Of a stretch of 64,000 nt of DNA, positions 1 through 7,806 are shown piece after piece. The notes under the pieces are model-generated. The model made no database searches. It saw only the letters and a list, made by a program, of their open reading frames with translations, and had not been told where the DNA came from. Numbering within the stretch: position 1 is the first letter of the stretch; each line of letters begins with the position of its first letter. The stretch comes from Nocardia shimofusensis NBRC 100134 (GTDB lineage: Bacteria > Actinomycetota > Actinomycetes > Mycobacteriales > Mycobacteriaceae): positions 62,001 to 126,000 of the forward strand of contig NZ_BDBT01000008.1 in NCBI RefSeq assembly GCF_001613125.1, in the 5' to 3' direction. The translations under genes were made by a program, and so were the position numbers.

Positions 1-1
1 C

Positions 2-94
2 GAAGTCGACATCGCCGAGGCGGGCCGAGCGCACGAGCTGCTGGACTCCTCGCAGGTCGTCGGCAAGGTCGTGCTGCGGGTCCGCGAGGAGTGA
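2..94 (+). CDS. C-terminal end of a quinone oxidoreductase/MDR-family dehydrogenase (partial)
   Basis: A frame open from the window edge encodes the last 30 residues of a protein and stops at TGA 92-94. The tail AHELLDSSQVVGKVVLRV is typical of the C-terminus of medium-chain dehydrogenase/reductases of the NADPH:quinone oxidoreductase type, where 'GK(V/I)VL' closes the catalytic domain. In M. tuberculosis the gene beside the Rv3778c-type aminotransferase is such an oxidoreductase (Rv3777), and the same neighbour follows here. The gene starts outside the window, so cofactor motifs cannot be checked. Confidence 0.6.
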   Translation, partial: EVDIAEAGRAHELLDSSQVVGKVVLRVREE

Positions 95-142
95 GCGGCA
101 CGATCCCGGCAGGCGGTACTCCCACCCGCCTTCCGGGGGCCG

Positions 143-1345
143 CTATTCCAGCGAACTCAGTGCGCGGCCGAGCTGGTCGATCTCGAATTTGGTGGTGTAG
201 GGCGCGAGCCCGACGGTGACCGCCCCACCCTCGTCGTTCACGCCCAGCGCGTCGAGCAGCCTGCTGCCGCCGTGCACGCCGCTGAGCGTGCCGATGCGCG
301 CGTCGGCCAGCTTGGCGGCGACCTTCTCCGCCTGCATCCCGGCCACCGTGAAACTGACGGTCGGGATGCGGGTGGAGGCGCGACCGATGACGGTGAGGTC
401 GTCGATCTTGTCGAGGGTGTCCATCAGGTGCTCGAACAGCGAGTCGTGGTAGTCCTGCAGCGAGGTGATGGAGATCTCCAGGCGCTCGCGGCGGGTGCCC
501 TCGGCGCGTTCGTCGAGACCGGCCAGGTAGTCGATCGAGGTGGTCAGACCGGCGAGCAGGCCGTACTGGTGACCGCCCACCTCGAGTCGTTCGGCGCCCT
601 TGGCGTAGGGGTTCAGCGACATCGAGGGGATGCGGTCCAGGAAGGCCGGATCGCGGAACACCAGCGCGCCGATCTGCGGACCGCCCCAGGCCGGGGCGCT
701 GAGCGCGACCACGTCGGCATTGAGTTCGTCGATGTCGATCAGCGCGTAGGGCGCGGCGCCGAACGCGTCGGCGACCAGCAGCCCGCCCACCTCGTGCACC
801 CGGTCGGCGGCCACCCGCACCGCGGGCGCGGAGCCCACGATCGGCGAGGCCGCGGTGAGTGCGACGAGCCGGGCGGTGGGTCCGATCAGCTCCTCGAATT
901 GCCATGAGGGCATCTCACAGGTCTCGATCTCGACCTCCGCCCAGCGCACATGCGCTCCGTAGCGGTTGGCGATGCGCAGCCACGGCGCGACATTCGCCTC
1001 GTCGTCCAAGCGCGACAGCACGATCCCGGTGCCCAGGCCCAGCCGCGAACTCAGAGATTCCGCGAGCCAGGCCAACAGCACCGCTCGATCCGGGCCGAGT
1101 ACGACACCCGCCGGGTCGCCGCCGACCAGGTCGGCAACCGCCTCGCGGGCGGCATCCAGCACGGCCGCGCTTCGCCGCGCCGCTCCGTTGCGCCCGACAT
1201 GGGAGAACGACGTCGTACGGAAACCCGTTGACACGGCACGAGATACCGAATCCGGGACAAGCATGCCGGCTTGCGGATCGAGATGAATCCAGCCGTCGCC
1301 CAGGGACGGTATAAGGCCCCGAACCCTCGCGACGTCGTAAGTCAT
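143..1345 (-). CDS. Cysteine desulfurase-like class V aminotransferase-fold protein
   Basis: A 400-residue protein of the class V aminotransferase (NifS/SufS-like) fold, apparently the counterpart of M. tuberculosis Rv3778c. The family binds PLP and usually breaks cysteine to alanine plus sulfur. The ATG at 1345 begins MTYDVARVRGLIPSLGDGWI, which matches the family's N-terminal domain; frame continuing upstream of it is not protein-like. An Asp in VADAFGAAPY (about residue 193) fits the residue that contacts the PLP ring nitrogen. The stretch where the PLP lysine normally sits (S-x-H-K-x-x-G-P) reads SAPAWGGPQIG, about residues 216-226, with no lysine. It is convergent with the truncated oxidoreductase and divergent from bpa. 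Fold assignment is firm; enzymatic activity is doubtful. Confidence 0.85.
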   Translation of the reverse strand: MTYDVARVRGLIPSLGDGWIHLDPQAGMLVPDSVSRAVSTGFRTTSFSHVGRNGAARRSAAVLDAAREAVADLVGGDPAGVVLGPDRAVLLAWLAESLSSRLGLGTGIVLSRLDDEANVAPWLRIANRYGAHVRWAEVEIETCEMPSWQFEELIGPTARLVALTAASPIVGSAPAVRVAADRVHEVGGLLVADAFGAAPYALIDIDELNADVVALSAPAWGGPQIGALVFRDPAFLDRIPSMSLNPYAKGAERLEVGGHQYGLLAGLTTSIDYLAGLDERAEGTRRERLEISITSLQDYHDSLFEHLMDTLDKIDDLTVIGRASTRIPTVSFTVAGMQAEKVAAKLADARIGTLSGVHGGSRLLDALGVNDEGGAVTVGLAPYTTKFEIDQLGRALSSLE

Positions 1346-1450
1346 ATCGGCCACTCTAATCGGCGTCCACGCGGCTCGGTACGGACCCGGCGAACGCCCG
1401 GCGTCCGGTCCCGCACGCCGGCGGTTTAGCGCGTCCGGCGACAACGCGAC

Positions 1451-2071
1451 ATGATAGGGGTCATGACGCATTCGGACGAGACACCCGATTCCATCGTCGT
1501 GGTCGGCCCCGACGGGCAGCCGTTGGTGCTGCAAACCGGCGCGAGCGACCGCGCCGGTGCGGTGCCCGCCGACGGCGCGGTGGGCGACGTGACCGCCGAG
1601 GCCCCCGACGAGCGCGCCGACCAGGGCGAATCGCTGACCGACATGGTCGAGCAGCCCGCCAAGGTGATGCGCATCGGCACCATGATCAAGCAATTGCTCG
1701 AAGAGGTGCGCGCCGCTCCGCTCGACGACGCCAGCCGCAGCCGCCTCAAGGAGATCCACCGCTCCTCGGTGCGCGAACTCGAGCAGGGTCTCGCTCCGGA
1801 ACTGCGCGCCGAGCTGGAGCGGCTGACCTTGCCGTTCAGCGAGGACGCGGTGCCGTCGGACGCCGAGCTGCGCATCGCGCAGGCCCAACTCGTCGGATGG
1901 CTCGAGGGCCTGTTCCACGGTATCCAGACCGCGCTGTTCGCCCAGCAGATGGCCGCCCGCGCCCAGCTGGAACAGATGCGTCAGGGTGCGCTACCGCCCG
2001 GGTTGCAGATGGTCGATCCGCGCGCGGGCCGCGGCGACCATGTCACCGGCGGTTCCGGCCAGTACTTGTGA
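1451..2071 (+). CDS. bpa: Bacterial proteasome activator Bpa
   Basis: A 206-residue protein matching Bpa/PafE (Rv3780), the ATP-independent ring activator that opens the actinobacterial 20S proteasome and feeds it unfolded proteins. The C-terminus ends GSGQYL; the GQYL tail is the proteasome-docking motif of this family. The middle (roughly residues 55-180) is a run of charged helices, for example LTDMVEQPAKVMRIGTMIKQ and ELRIAQAQLVGWLEGLFHGI, as expected of the four-helix bundle. The N-terminal 50 residues are acidic and probably disordered. ATG 1451 and ATG 1463 are both possible starts. In M. tuberculosis bpa likewise sits beside the Rv3778c-type gene and the galactan exporter. Confidence 0.92.
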   Translation: MIGVMTHSDETPDSIVVVGPDGQPLVLQTGASDRAGAVPADGAVGDVTAEAPDERADQGESLTDMVEQPAKVMRIGTMIKQLLEEVRAAPLDDASRSRLKEIHRSSVRELEQGLAPELRAELERLTLPFSEDAVPSDAELRIAQAQLVGWLEGLFHGIQTALFAQQMAARAQLEQMRQGALPPGLQMVDPRAGRGDHVTGGSGQYL

Positions 2072-2147
2072 ACCCGGCGAGCGGCCAGGGTCATATGCGT
2101 CCTATGAGCTGGGACCATCCCGACCGCGGACGCCTGCTCGGAGGGTA

Positions 2148-3113
2148 GTGTCGAGCACCGTGCCCGCCGCTGCCGCTCGCCCCGACTCCGAAGTGAGTGC
2201 GGTGCCTCCTGAACAGAGCTCGGTACCTACCACCGAGCAGAACCCGGCGACCCCCGAGAACCCCGAGGCGAACGCAGCGGTGGCTTTCGTGTCCGACTCG
2301 CAGACCTTCCGGCGCGCTTTCCGGGATATGCGCGAGGGCTTCGGGCAGCGCGAGCTGTGGCTGTCCCTCGGCTGGCAGGACATCAAGCAGCGCTACCGCC
2401 GCTCGGTGCTCGGCCCGTTCTGGATCACCATCGCCACCGGCGTGCAGGCCGCCGCCATGGGCATCCTCTACGCGACGCTGCTCGGTCAGCCGTTGCGCGA
2501 GTACCTGCCCTACGTGACGGTCGGCCTGATCGTGTGGAACGTCATCTCCGCCAGCATCCTGGAGGGCTCGGATGTGTTCATCGCCAACGAGGGGCTGATC
2601 AAACAGCTGCCCTCGGCGCTGAGCGTGCACATCTACCGGCTGGTGTGGCGGCAGCTGCTGTTCTTCGCCCACAACCTGGTGATCTACCTGCTGCTGCTGG
2701 TCGGCTTCGGGGTGTGGGAAAACCTCAGTTGGGCGAGTCTGCTGGCGATACCGGCGATCTTGTTGATCTTCCTGAACTCGATGTGGGTGTCGATCCTGTT
2801 CGGCATCTTCAGCACCCGCTACCGCGACATCGCCCCGATCCTGGGCTCGATGACGCTGATGCTGTTCGTGCTGACCCCGGTCATGTGGACCACCAAGACC
2901 CTCGAAGACCAGATCGGCGGCGCGAGCGATCGGGCGCGGCTGGTCGAGATCATCCCGACCTTCCACTACCTCGAGATCGTGCGCGCTCCCCTGCTGGGCG
3001 AACCGCAGGAGCCGCGTCACTGGGTGATCGTCGGCACGATCACGGTGATCGGCTGGATCGGCGCGGTATTGGCCATGAAGCAGTACCGTGCCCGCGTGCC
3101 GTACTGGGTGTAG
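2148..3113 (+). CDS. wzm: Galactan exporter ABC permease (Wzm-type, ABC-2)
   Basis: Integral membrane subunit of an ABC-2 exporter, the RfbD/Wzm (Rv3783) type, thought to move the lipid-linked galactan precursor across the inner membrane. After a hydrophilic tail of about 55 residues comes the conserved entry helix region (FGQRELWLSLGWQDIKQRYR), then about six hydrophobic segments and the C-terminal FHYLEIVRAPLLG motif typical of O-antigen/teichoic acid permeases. The start is uncertain: GTG 2148 and GTG 2160 both follow a GGAGGG (2140-2145), close for the first and 14 bases away for the second. The ATPase gene begins 9 bases downstream and glfT1 overlaps that, so the three genes form one operon. 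Confidence 0.88.
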   Translation: MSSTVPAAAARPDSEVSAVPPEQSSVPTTEQNPATPENPEANAAVAFVSDSQTFRRAFRDMREGFGQRELWLSLGWQDIKQRYRRSVLGPFWITIATGVQAAAMGILYATLLGQPLREYLPYVTVGLIVWNVISASILEGSDVFIANEGLIKQLPSALSVHIYRLVWRQLLFFAHNLVIYLLLLVGFGVWENLSWASLLAIPAILLIFLNSMWVSILFGIFSTRYRDIAPILGSMTLMLFVLTPVMWTTKTLEDQIGGASDRARLVEIIPTFHYLEIVRAPLLGEPQEPRHWVIVGTITVIGWIGAVLAMKQYRARVPYWV

Positions 3114-3122
3114 GAGCCGCAC

Positions 3123-3977
3123 ATGAGCAGTGTGAGTATCGATACCCACCACGCGTGGGTGGAGTTCCCGATCTTCGACGCGAAGTCGCGGTCGCTGAAG
3201 AAGGCGTTCCTCGGCAAGGCGGGCGGCGCGATCGGGCGCAACCAGTCCGACGTGGTCGTGGTCGAGGCGCTGCGCGACATCAACCTGAAACTGCGCGAGG
3301 GCGACCGGGTGGGCCTGGTCGGGCACAACGGCGCGGGCAAGTCGACGCTGCTGCGGCTGCTGTCGGGCATCTACGAACCCTCCCGCGGCAGCGCCCGCAT
3401 CCGCGGCCGGGTGGCGCCGGTGTTCGATCTCGGCGTCGGCATGGACCCGGAGATCTCCGGCTACGAGAACATCATCATCCGCGGCCTGTTCCTCGGGCAG
3501 ACCCGCAAGCAGATGCTGGCGAAGATCGATGAGATCGCCGATTTCACCGAACTCGGCGAATACCTGCACATGCCGCTTCGCACCTATTCCACCGGTATGC
3601 GCGTGCGCCTGGCGATGGGCGTGGTCACCTCCATCGACCCGGAGATCCTGCTGCTCGACGAGGGCATCGGCGCGGTCGACGCGGAATTCATGAAGAAGGC
3701 CAGGCTGCGGCTGCAGGAATTGGTGGCCCGGTCTGGCATCCTGGTGTTCGCGAGCCACTCCAACGAATTCCTTGCCCAGCTCTGCGATTCCGCGCTGTGG
3801 ATCGACCACGGCCAGATCCGCGAGCGCGGCGGTATCGAGGACGTGGTGCGCGCCTACGAAGGCCCCGAGGCGGGAAATCACGTGGCGACCGTGCTGCGTG
3901 AGATGGAAGCCGAGCGGGCAGGCCGCGCGAAGGAATCCGCGGACAGCGAGAAAGAACTGGAGCAGAACACTGCATGA
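3123..3977 (+). CDS. wzt: Galactan exporter ABC ATPase (Wzt-type)
   Basis: A 284-residue ATPase partner of the preceding permease (RfbE/Wzt, Rv3781 type). Walker A is GHNGAGKST (residues 67-75). Walker B is ILLLDEG. The signature loop is YSTGMRVRL, the divergent form typical of polysaccharide exporters rather than LSGGQ. It lacks the long C-terminal carbohydrate-binding domain of O9a-type Wzt proteins, which fits a system that does not read a chain-end cap. The last codons overlap the next gene by four bases (ATGA at 3974-3977), indicating translational coupling to glfT1. ATG 3123 is the only sensible start. Confidence 0.93.
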   Translation: MSSVSIDTHHAWVEFPIFDAKSRSLKKAFLGKAGGAIGRNQSDVVVVEALRDINLKLREGDRVGLVGHNGAGKSTLLRLLSGIYEPSRGSARIRGRVAPVFDLGVGMDPEISGYENIIIRGLFLGQTRKQMLAKIDEIADFTELGEYLHMPLRTYSTGMRVRLAMGVVTSIDPEILLLDEGIGAVDAEFMKKARLRLQELVARSGILVFASHSNEFLAQLCDSALWIDHGQIRERGGIEDVVRAYEGPEAGNHVATVLREMEAERAGRAKESADSEKELEQNTA

Positions 3978-5260
3978 GCGGTCAGCGCCCGAAGGCGGAA
4001 GCTCGCGTAACCACGCAGCCGGAAGCTCGCCCCACCCCGGAGCCCGGCTCCGGCGACGCGCTCGGGAGCGAATCGCTCGGTGAAGGTGGTGCGGTACAAG
4101 CCGTTTCGCCGCCGGCGAGCCCGCCGAACGAGAGCGCTGCGGCAGCGGACACCTCCGCTGCCGACGCCTCGGCGGGCACAAGCGATGCGGTCGACGACAG
4201 CTCCGGCACCGGTGGATCGAAGAGCGGCGAGACCTCTCGCACCGCCACCACAGGCAGCGACACCGAGACCCCGACTGCGACGGAACCGGCGCGGCCTTCG
4301 TTCGACGGCTTCGAGGTCGCCCCTGCCGGGGGCGAAGCCTCGTCGTATCTGCCCGAAGCGGGCACCGGACCCGACGCGCGGATCGTCGCGATCGTGGTCA
4401 CCCACAAGCGCCGGGAGCTGCTGGCCGAGTCGCTGAAGGTGCTGACCTCGCAGACGCGGCCGGTGGATCACCTGATCGTGGTGGACAACGCCAACGAGGC
4501 CGAGGTCGCCGATCTGGTCGAGCAGCAGCCGATCGAGACGACCTATCTGGGTTCGGCCCATAATCTGGGCGGTGCGGGCGGATTCGCGCTGGGCATGCTG
4601 CACGCGCTGACCCTCGGCGCGGACTGGGTGTGGCTGGCCGACGACGACGGCCGCCCGGACGGGCCGGAGGTGCTGGCGACCCTGCTGGACTGCGCGGGGC
4701 GGCACGGCCTGGTCGAGGTCTCCCCGGTGGTCTGCGACATCGACGAACCCGATCGGCTGGCCTTCCCGCTGCGGCGCGGCGTGGTGTGGCGGCGATTGCG
4801 CTCCGAGCTCGGTGACGACGATTTCCTGCCTGGCATCGCCTCGCTGTTCAACGGCGCGCTCATCTCCGCCAAGGCGGTCGACGTGATCGGCGTGCCGGAC
4901 CTGCGGCTGTTCGTGCGCGGGGACGAGGTCGAGGTGCACCGACGGCTGGTCCGCTCCGGGCTGCCCTTCGGCACCTGCCTGCAGACCGCCTACCTGCATC
5001 CGAACGGCGCGGCCGAGTTCAAGCCGATTCTGGGCGGTCGGATGCACACCCAGTATCCGGACGATCCGGTGAAGCGGTACTTCACCTATCGCAACCGCGG
5101 CTACCTGATGTCGCAGCCCGGCATGCGCAAGTTGTTGCCGCAGGAGTGGATCCGGTTCTCCTGGTTCTTCCTGGTGACCCGCCGCGATCCGGCCGGACTG
5201 CGCGAGTGGTTCCATCTGCGCTCGCTCGGCCGCAACGAGCACTTCGGCAAGCCGGATTAG
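3974..5260 (+). CDS. glfT1: Galactofuranosyltransferase GlfT1 with a long disordered N-terminus
   Basis: A GT2-family enzyme that adds the first galactofuranose residues to the rhamnose-GlcNAc-PP-decaprenyl linker (Rv3782 type). The catalytic domain starts near residue 135 (RIVAIVVTHKRRELLAESLK). It shows the nucleotide-binding VVDNAN, the glycine-rich HNLGGAGGFALG and the metal-binding WLADDDGRPDG, with DDD at residues 223-225. The protein is 428 residues against about 304 in M. tuberculosis. The excess is a Ser/Thr/Ala/Gly/Asp-rich stretch (residues 1-130) with no visible fold. The ATG overlaps the wzt stop (ATGA), and no plausible internal start precedes the catalytic domain, so the extension is probably translated. 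Confidence 0.93.
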   Translation: MSGQRPKAEARVTTQPEARPTPEPGSGDALGSESLGEGGAVQAVSPPASPPNESAAAADTSAADASAGTSDAVDDSSGTGGSKSGETSRTATTGSDTETPTATEPARPSFDGFEVAPAGGEASSYLPEAGTGPDARIVAIVVTHKRRELLAESLKVLTSQTRPVDHLIVVDNANEAEVADLVEQQPIETTYLGSAHNLGGAGGFALGMLHALTLGADWVWLADDDGRPDGPEVLATLLDCAGRHGLVEVSPVVCDIDEPDRLAFPLRRGVVWRRLRSELGDDDFLPGIASLFNGALISAKAVDVIGVPDLRLFVRGDEVEVHRRLVRSGLPFGTCLQTAYLHPNGAAEFKPILGGRMHTQYPDDPVKRYFTYRNRGYLMSQPGMRKLLPQEWIRFSWFFLVTRRDPAGLREWFHLRSLGRNEHFGKPD

Positions 5261-5362
5261 TATCCGTTCGCCCAGGTAGAAAATCCCTTGCCCGGTACTC
5301 GCGAATCGTGCGAGAGTATCCGGCGTCGGTATCGGAACGAGAGAGACGAGGAGGTGGAACAC

Positions 5363-5473
5363 ATGACGGATGCGCGGATTGTCGTGCGCCGGGTCATGGC
5401 CCGCGCGGCCGTGTCCCCGTTGTTCCCCTCCCCCGGGGTGTTCTTCCTCCCCGAGGGCCTCCCCCACTCCTAG
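5363..5473 (+). CDS. Possible 36-residue small ORF upstream of rsgA
   Basis: ATG 5363 lies 7 bases after GAGGAGG (5349-5355), one of the best ribosome-binding sites in the window. It opens 36 codons ending at TAG 5471-5473, 43 bases before rsgA. The peptide starts MTDARIVVRRVMARAAVSPL and ends in a Pro/Phe/Gly-rich tail. I recognise no family. It could be a leader peptide for rsgA or a short remnant. The C-rich 3' half can also fold into GC hairpins. Evidence is the ribosome-binding site and position only. Confidence 0.35.
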   Translation: MTDARIVVRRVMARAAVSPLFPSPGVFFLPEGLPHS

Positions 5474-5516
5474 CCGAGCCCGCGTCGGGTTCGGCCCGAC
5501 GAAGGATGCTCTGGAA

Positions 5517-6563
5517 ATGGTCGACCACGACCTGCTCGTTCCCTATGGCTGGACCGAGACCGTCGCCGCGCGGTACGCGGCATATCTGGACGAGGACTGC
5601 GTCCCCGCGCGCGTCCTGCGCATGGATCGCAGCGAATGCGATGTCATCACGCCCACCGGGCAGCGGCGAGCGCAGTGCCCGCGTGCGGACTCCCCGATCA
5701 GCGGGCTGTGCACCGGTGACTGGGTGAGCCTGCACGCCCGCGGCGAGGTGCGCGCGCTGCTGCCGCGACACACCGCGATCGTGCGCTCGTCGGCCTCCGG
5801 CCGATCCACCGGCCAAGTGCTCGCCGCCAATGTCGACACCGTGTTGATCTGCACGGCCGCCGACGGCGATGTGGATCTGGGCCGCGTCGAGCGGATGCTC
5901 GCCCTGGTGTGGGAGAGCGGCGCGCAACCGGTCGTCGTGCTCACCAAAGCCGATGCGGCGGACGATATCCCGCTGGACGAGGTACGGGCGGTCGCGCCCG
6001 GTGCCACGGTGCTGGCGGTGAGCGCGAGTGCCGGGTTCGGCCTCGACGTGCTCACCGCACTGCTGGACGGGACCGTCGCTCTGCTGGGCCCGTCCGGCGC
6101 GGGCAAGTCGACGCTGGCCAATGCCCTGCTCGGCCGGGAGGTGTTCGCCACCGACGAGGTTCGCGCGGTGGACAAGAAGGGCAGGCACACCACGGTGCAC
6201 CGGGAACTGCGCCCGCTGCCAGGCGGCGGCACGCTCATCGACACTCCCGGCCTGCGTGGCGTGGGCTTGTGGGATGCGGCCGAGGGCATCGAGCGCACCT
6301 TCAGCGATGTCGAGGAGCTGGCGGCGCGCTGCCGGTTCACCGATTGCGCGCACGAATCCGAGCCGGGGTGCGCGGTCCGCGAGGCCGTCGAGTCCGGGGC
6401 GATCACCGAGCGCAGGCTGACCAGCTATCGCAAGCTGGCCAAGGAGAACGCGTGGATGGCGGCACGCACCGACAAACGGCTGCAGGCCGAGCGGGACCGC
6501 GCGTGGCGCGGCATCGTCAAACAGCAGCGGCGGAACTATCGCGAACGTGACAACCGCCGCTAG
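5517..6563 (+). CDS. rsgA: Ribosome small-subunit-dependent GTPase A (RsgA)
   Basis: A 348-residue circularly permuted GTPase that checks and releases late 30S ribosomal subunits. The permuted motif order is visible: G4 TKAD (143-146) comes before the P-loop GPSGAGKST (191-199) and G3 DTPG (242-245). An N-terminal OB-fold region (about 30-95) precedes the GTPase. The C-terminal zinc-binding cluster is C272, C277, H279, C285 in CRFTDCAHESEPGC, followed by a basic helical tail. The start ATG 5517 follows GAAGGA at 5501-5506. A strong hairpin (6572-6616) follows the stop, so the gene probably ends its own transcript. Confidence 0.95.
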   Translation: MVDHDLLVPYGWTETVAARYAAYLDEDCVPARVLRMDRSECDVITPTGQRRAQCPRADSPISGLCTGDWVSLHARGEVRALLPRHTAIVRSSASGRSTGQVLAANVDTVLICTAADGDVDLGRVERMLALVWESGAQPVVVLTKADAADDIPLDEVRAVAPGATVLAVSASAGFGLDVLTALLDGTVALLGPSGAGKSTLANALLGREVFATDEVRAVDKKGRHTTVHRELRPLPGGGTLIDTPGLRGVGLWDAAEGIERTFSDVEELAARCRFTDCAHESEPGCAVREAVESGAITERRLTSYRKLAKENAWMAARTDKRLQAERDRAWRGIVKQQRRNYRERDNRR

Positions 6564-6571
6564 GGCATGAA

Positions 6572-6616
6572 CCCCGGGGCCTCCGCGCGTCACACCGGCG
6601 CCCGGAGGCCCCGGGG
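6572..6616 (+). terminator. Hairpin terminator after rsgA
   Basis: Perfect 14-bp inverted repeat: 6572-6585 pairs with 6603-6616, with a 17-base loop. The arm is CCCCGGGGCCTCCG. It starts 8 bases after the rsgA stop. No T-run follows, which is usual for actinobacterial hairpin terminators. Confidence 0.7.
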
Positions 6617-6701
6617 CGTGTAGCGCCGGCCGACCACCGGGTGCCGCACCGCGAGTGCCATGAGGCGGCCGCGCGGTACCCGGCGCCTTTCCGAATGGGA
6701 C

Positions 6702-6741
6702 TATGCAACTGGTTGCATATCGACGCGGACCCGCTTACGGT
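6702..6741 (+). promoter_or_regulatory. Palindromic operator overlapping a candidate promoter of the SDR gene
   Basis: TATGCAAC-TG-GTTGCATA at 6702-6719 is an inverted repeat with perfect 8-bp arms. Its right half contains TTGCAT (6713-6718), which could serve as a -35 box. A TACGGT (6736-6741) lies 17 bases downstream and could serve as the -10. The SDR gene begins at 6834. The geometry suggests a dimeric repressor of the TetR or MarR size class blocking RNA polymerase. No such regulator gene is adjacent, so the binding protein is unknown. Confidence 0.45.
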
Positions 6742-6833
6742 GAGAGACGACCGTCGCGGGCAACCCACCGCGACACGAGGCGCGTTCGGGCGGACAAGAC
6801 CGCGCGGACGCTCGCGACGAAGGAGCATGTCCG

Positions 6834-7679
6834 ATGACGGAAAACAAGCCGCTCGCGGGTAAGACGATGATCATGTCCGGCGGCAGCAGGGGCATCGGCC
6901 TCGAGATCGCCAAGCGTGCCGCGGCCGACGGCGCCAACATCACCCTGATCGCCAAGACCGACCAGCCGCATCCGAAACTGCCCGGCACCATCCACACCGC
7001 GGCCGCCGAGGTCGAGGCGGCCGGCGGTCAGGTTCTGCCGTTCGTCGGCGACATCCGCGTCGACGAGTCGGTGGCGGAAGCGGTGCGGCAGACCGTGGAG
7101 CGCTTCGGCGGCATCGATCTCGTGGTGAACAACGCCTCGGCGATCGACCTCTCCCCCACCGACGCCCTGTCGATGAAGAAATACGATCTCATGCAGGACA
7201 TCAACTGCCGTGGCAGCTTCCTGCTGTCCAAGCTGAGCCTGCCGCACCTGCGCGAGTCCGCGCGCGCCGGCCGCAACCCGCACATCCTGACCCTGTCCCC
7301 GCCGCTCAACCTCGACCCGAAGTGGGCGGGCGCGGCCTTGGGCTACACCATCGCCAAGTACGGGATGTCGCTGACCACACTGGGTCTGGCGGAAGAACTG
7401 AAGAACGACGGCATCGGCGTGAACTCGTTGTGGCCGCGCACCACCATCGCCACCGCGGCCGTGCGCAACCTGCTCGGCGGCGAGGAGATGATCGCCACCT
7501 CCCGCACCCCCGACATCTACGCCGACGCCGCCTACCTGGTGCTCACCTCACCGGCGGAGAAGACCACCGGCAACTTCTTCATCGACGACGACGTGCTCGC
7601 CGCGCACGGCATCACCGATCTGGACAAGTACCGCGTGGTGCCCGGTGACGGGCCGTTGAGCACCGATCTGTTCCTCTGA
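6834..7679 (+). CDS. Short-chain dehydrogenase/reductase (HSDL2-like)
   Basis: A 281-residue classical SDR. The Rossmann glycine motif is SGGSRGIG (residues 15-22), NNAS (99-102) follows strand four, and the catalytic set is S155, Y171 and K175 (YTIAK). The segment after strand two (DQPHPKLPGTIHTAAAEVEA) and the closing region resemble the HSDL2-like SDRs, whose substrates are poorly known; fatty-acyl or steroid oxidoreduction is possible. The ATG at 6834 follows AAGGAG (6820-6825). It stands alone between two terminators behind the palindrome at 6702-6719, so it is probably induced on its own. The cofactor cannot be told with confidence. Confidence 0.88.
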   Translation: MTENKPLAGKTMIMSGGSRGIGLEIAKRAAADGANITLIAKTDQPHPKLPGTIHTAAAEVEAAGGQVLPFVGDIRVDESVAEAVRQTVERFGGIDLVVNNASAIDLSPTDALSMKKYDLMQDINCRGSFLLSKLSLPHLRESARAGRNPHILTLSPPLNLDPKWAGAALGYTIAKYGMSLTTLGLAEELKNDGIGVNSLWPRTTIATAAVRNLLGGEEMIATSRTPDIYADAAYLVLTSPAEKTTGNFFIDDDVLAAHGITDLDKYRVVPGDGPLSTDLFL

Positions 7680-7737
7680 GAACAGCGCGTCGGCCGACCG
7701 CCAGGTCTTTCGCCGATGCGGACAGCGTGGAACGACG

Positions 7738-7771
7738 AAGGCCGCACACTCCCGAGCGGGTGTGCGGCCTT
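7738..7771. terminator. Bidirectional hairpin between the SDR gene and the GlfT2-like gene
   Basis: AAGGCCGCACAC (7738-7749) pairs perfectly with 7760-7771, with a 10-base loop. TTCGTT follows on the plus strand. It lies between two convergent genes and could stop transcription in both directions. Confidence 0.7.
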
Positions 7772-7806
7772 TCGTTCGTCCGGGCGGAACTTCGTCCGAG
7801 CGGAAC

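Noticed and set aside
2091-4181. Nearly 700-codon minus-strand frame opposite wzm and wzt
   Set aside because: Shadow of two well-supported genes; composition unlike a folded protein.
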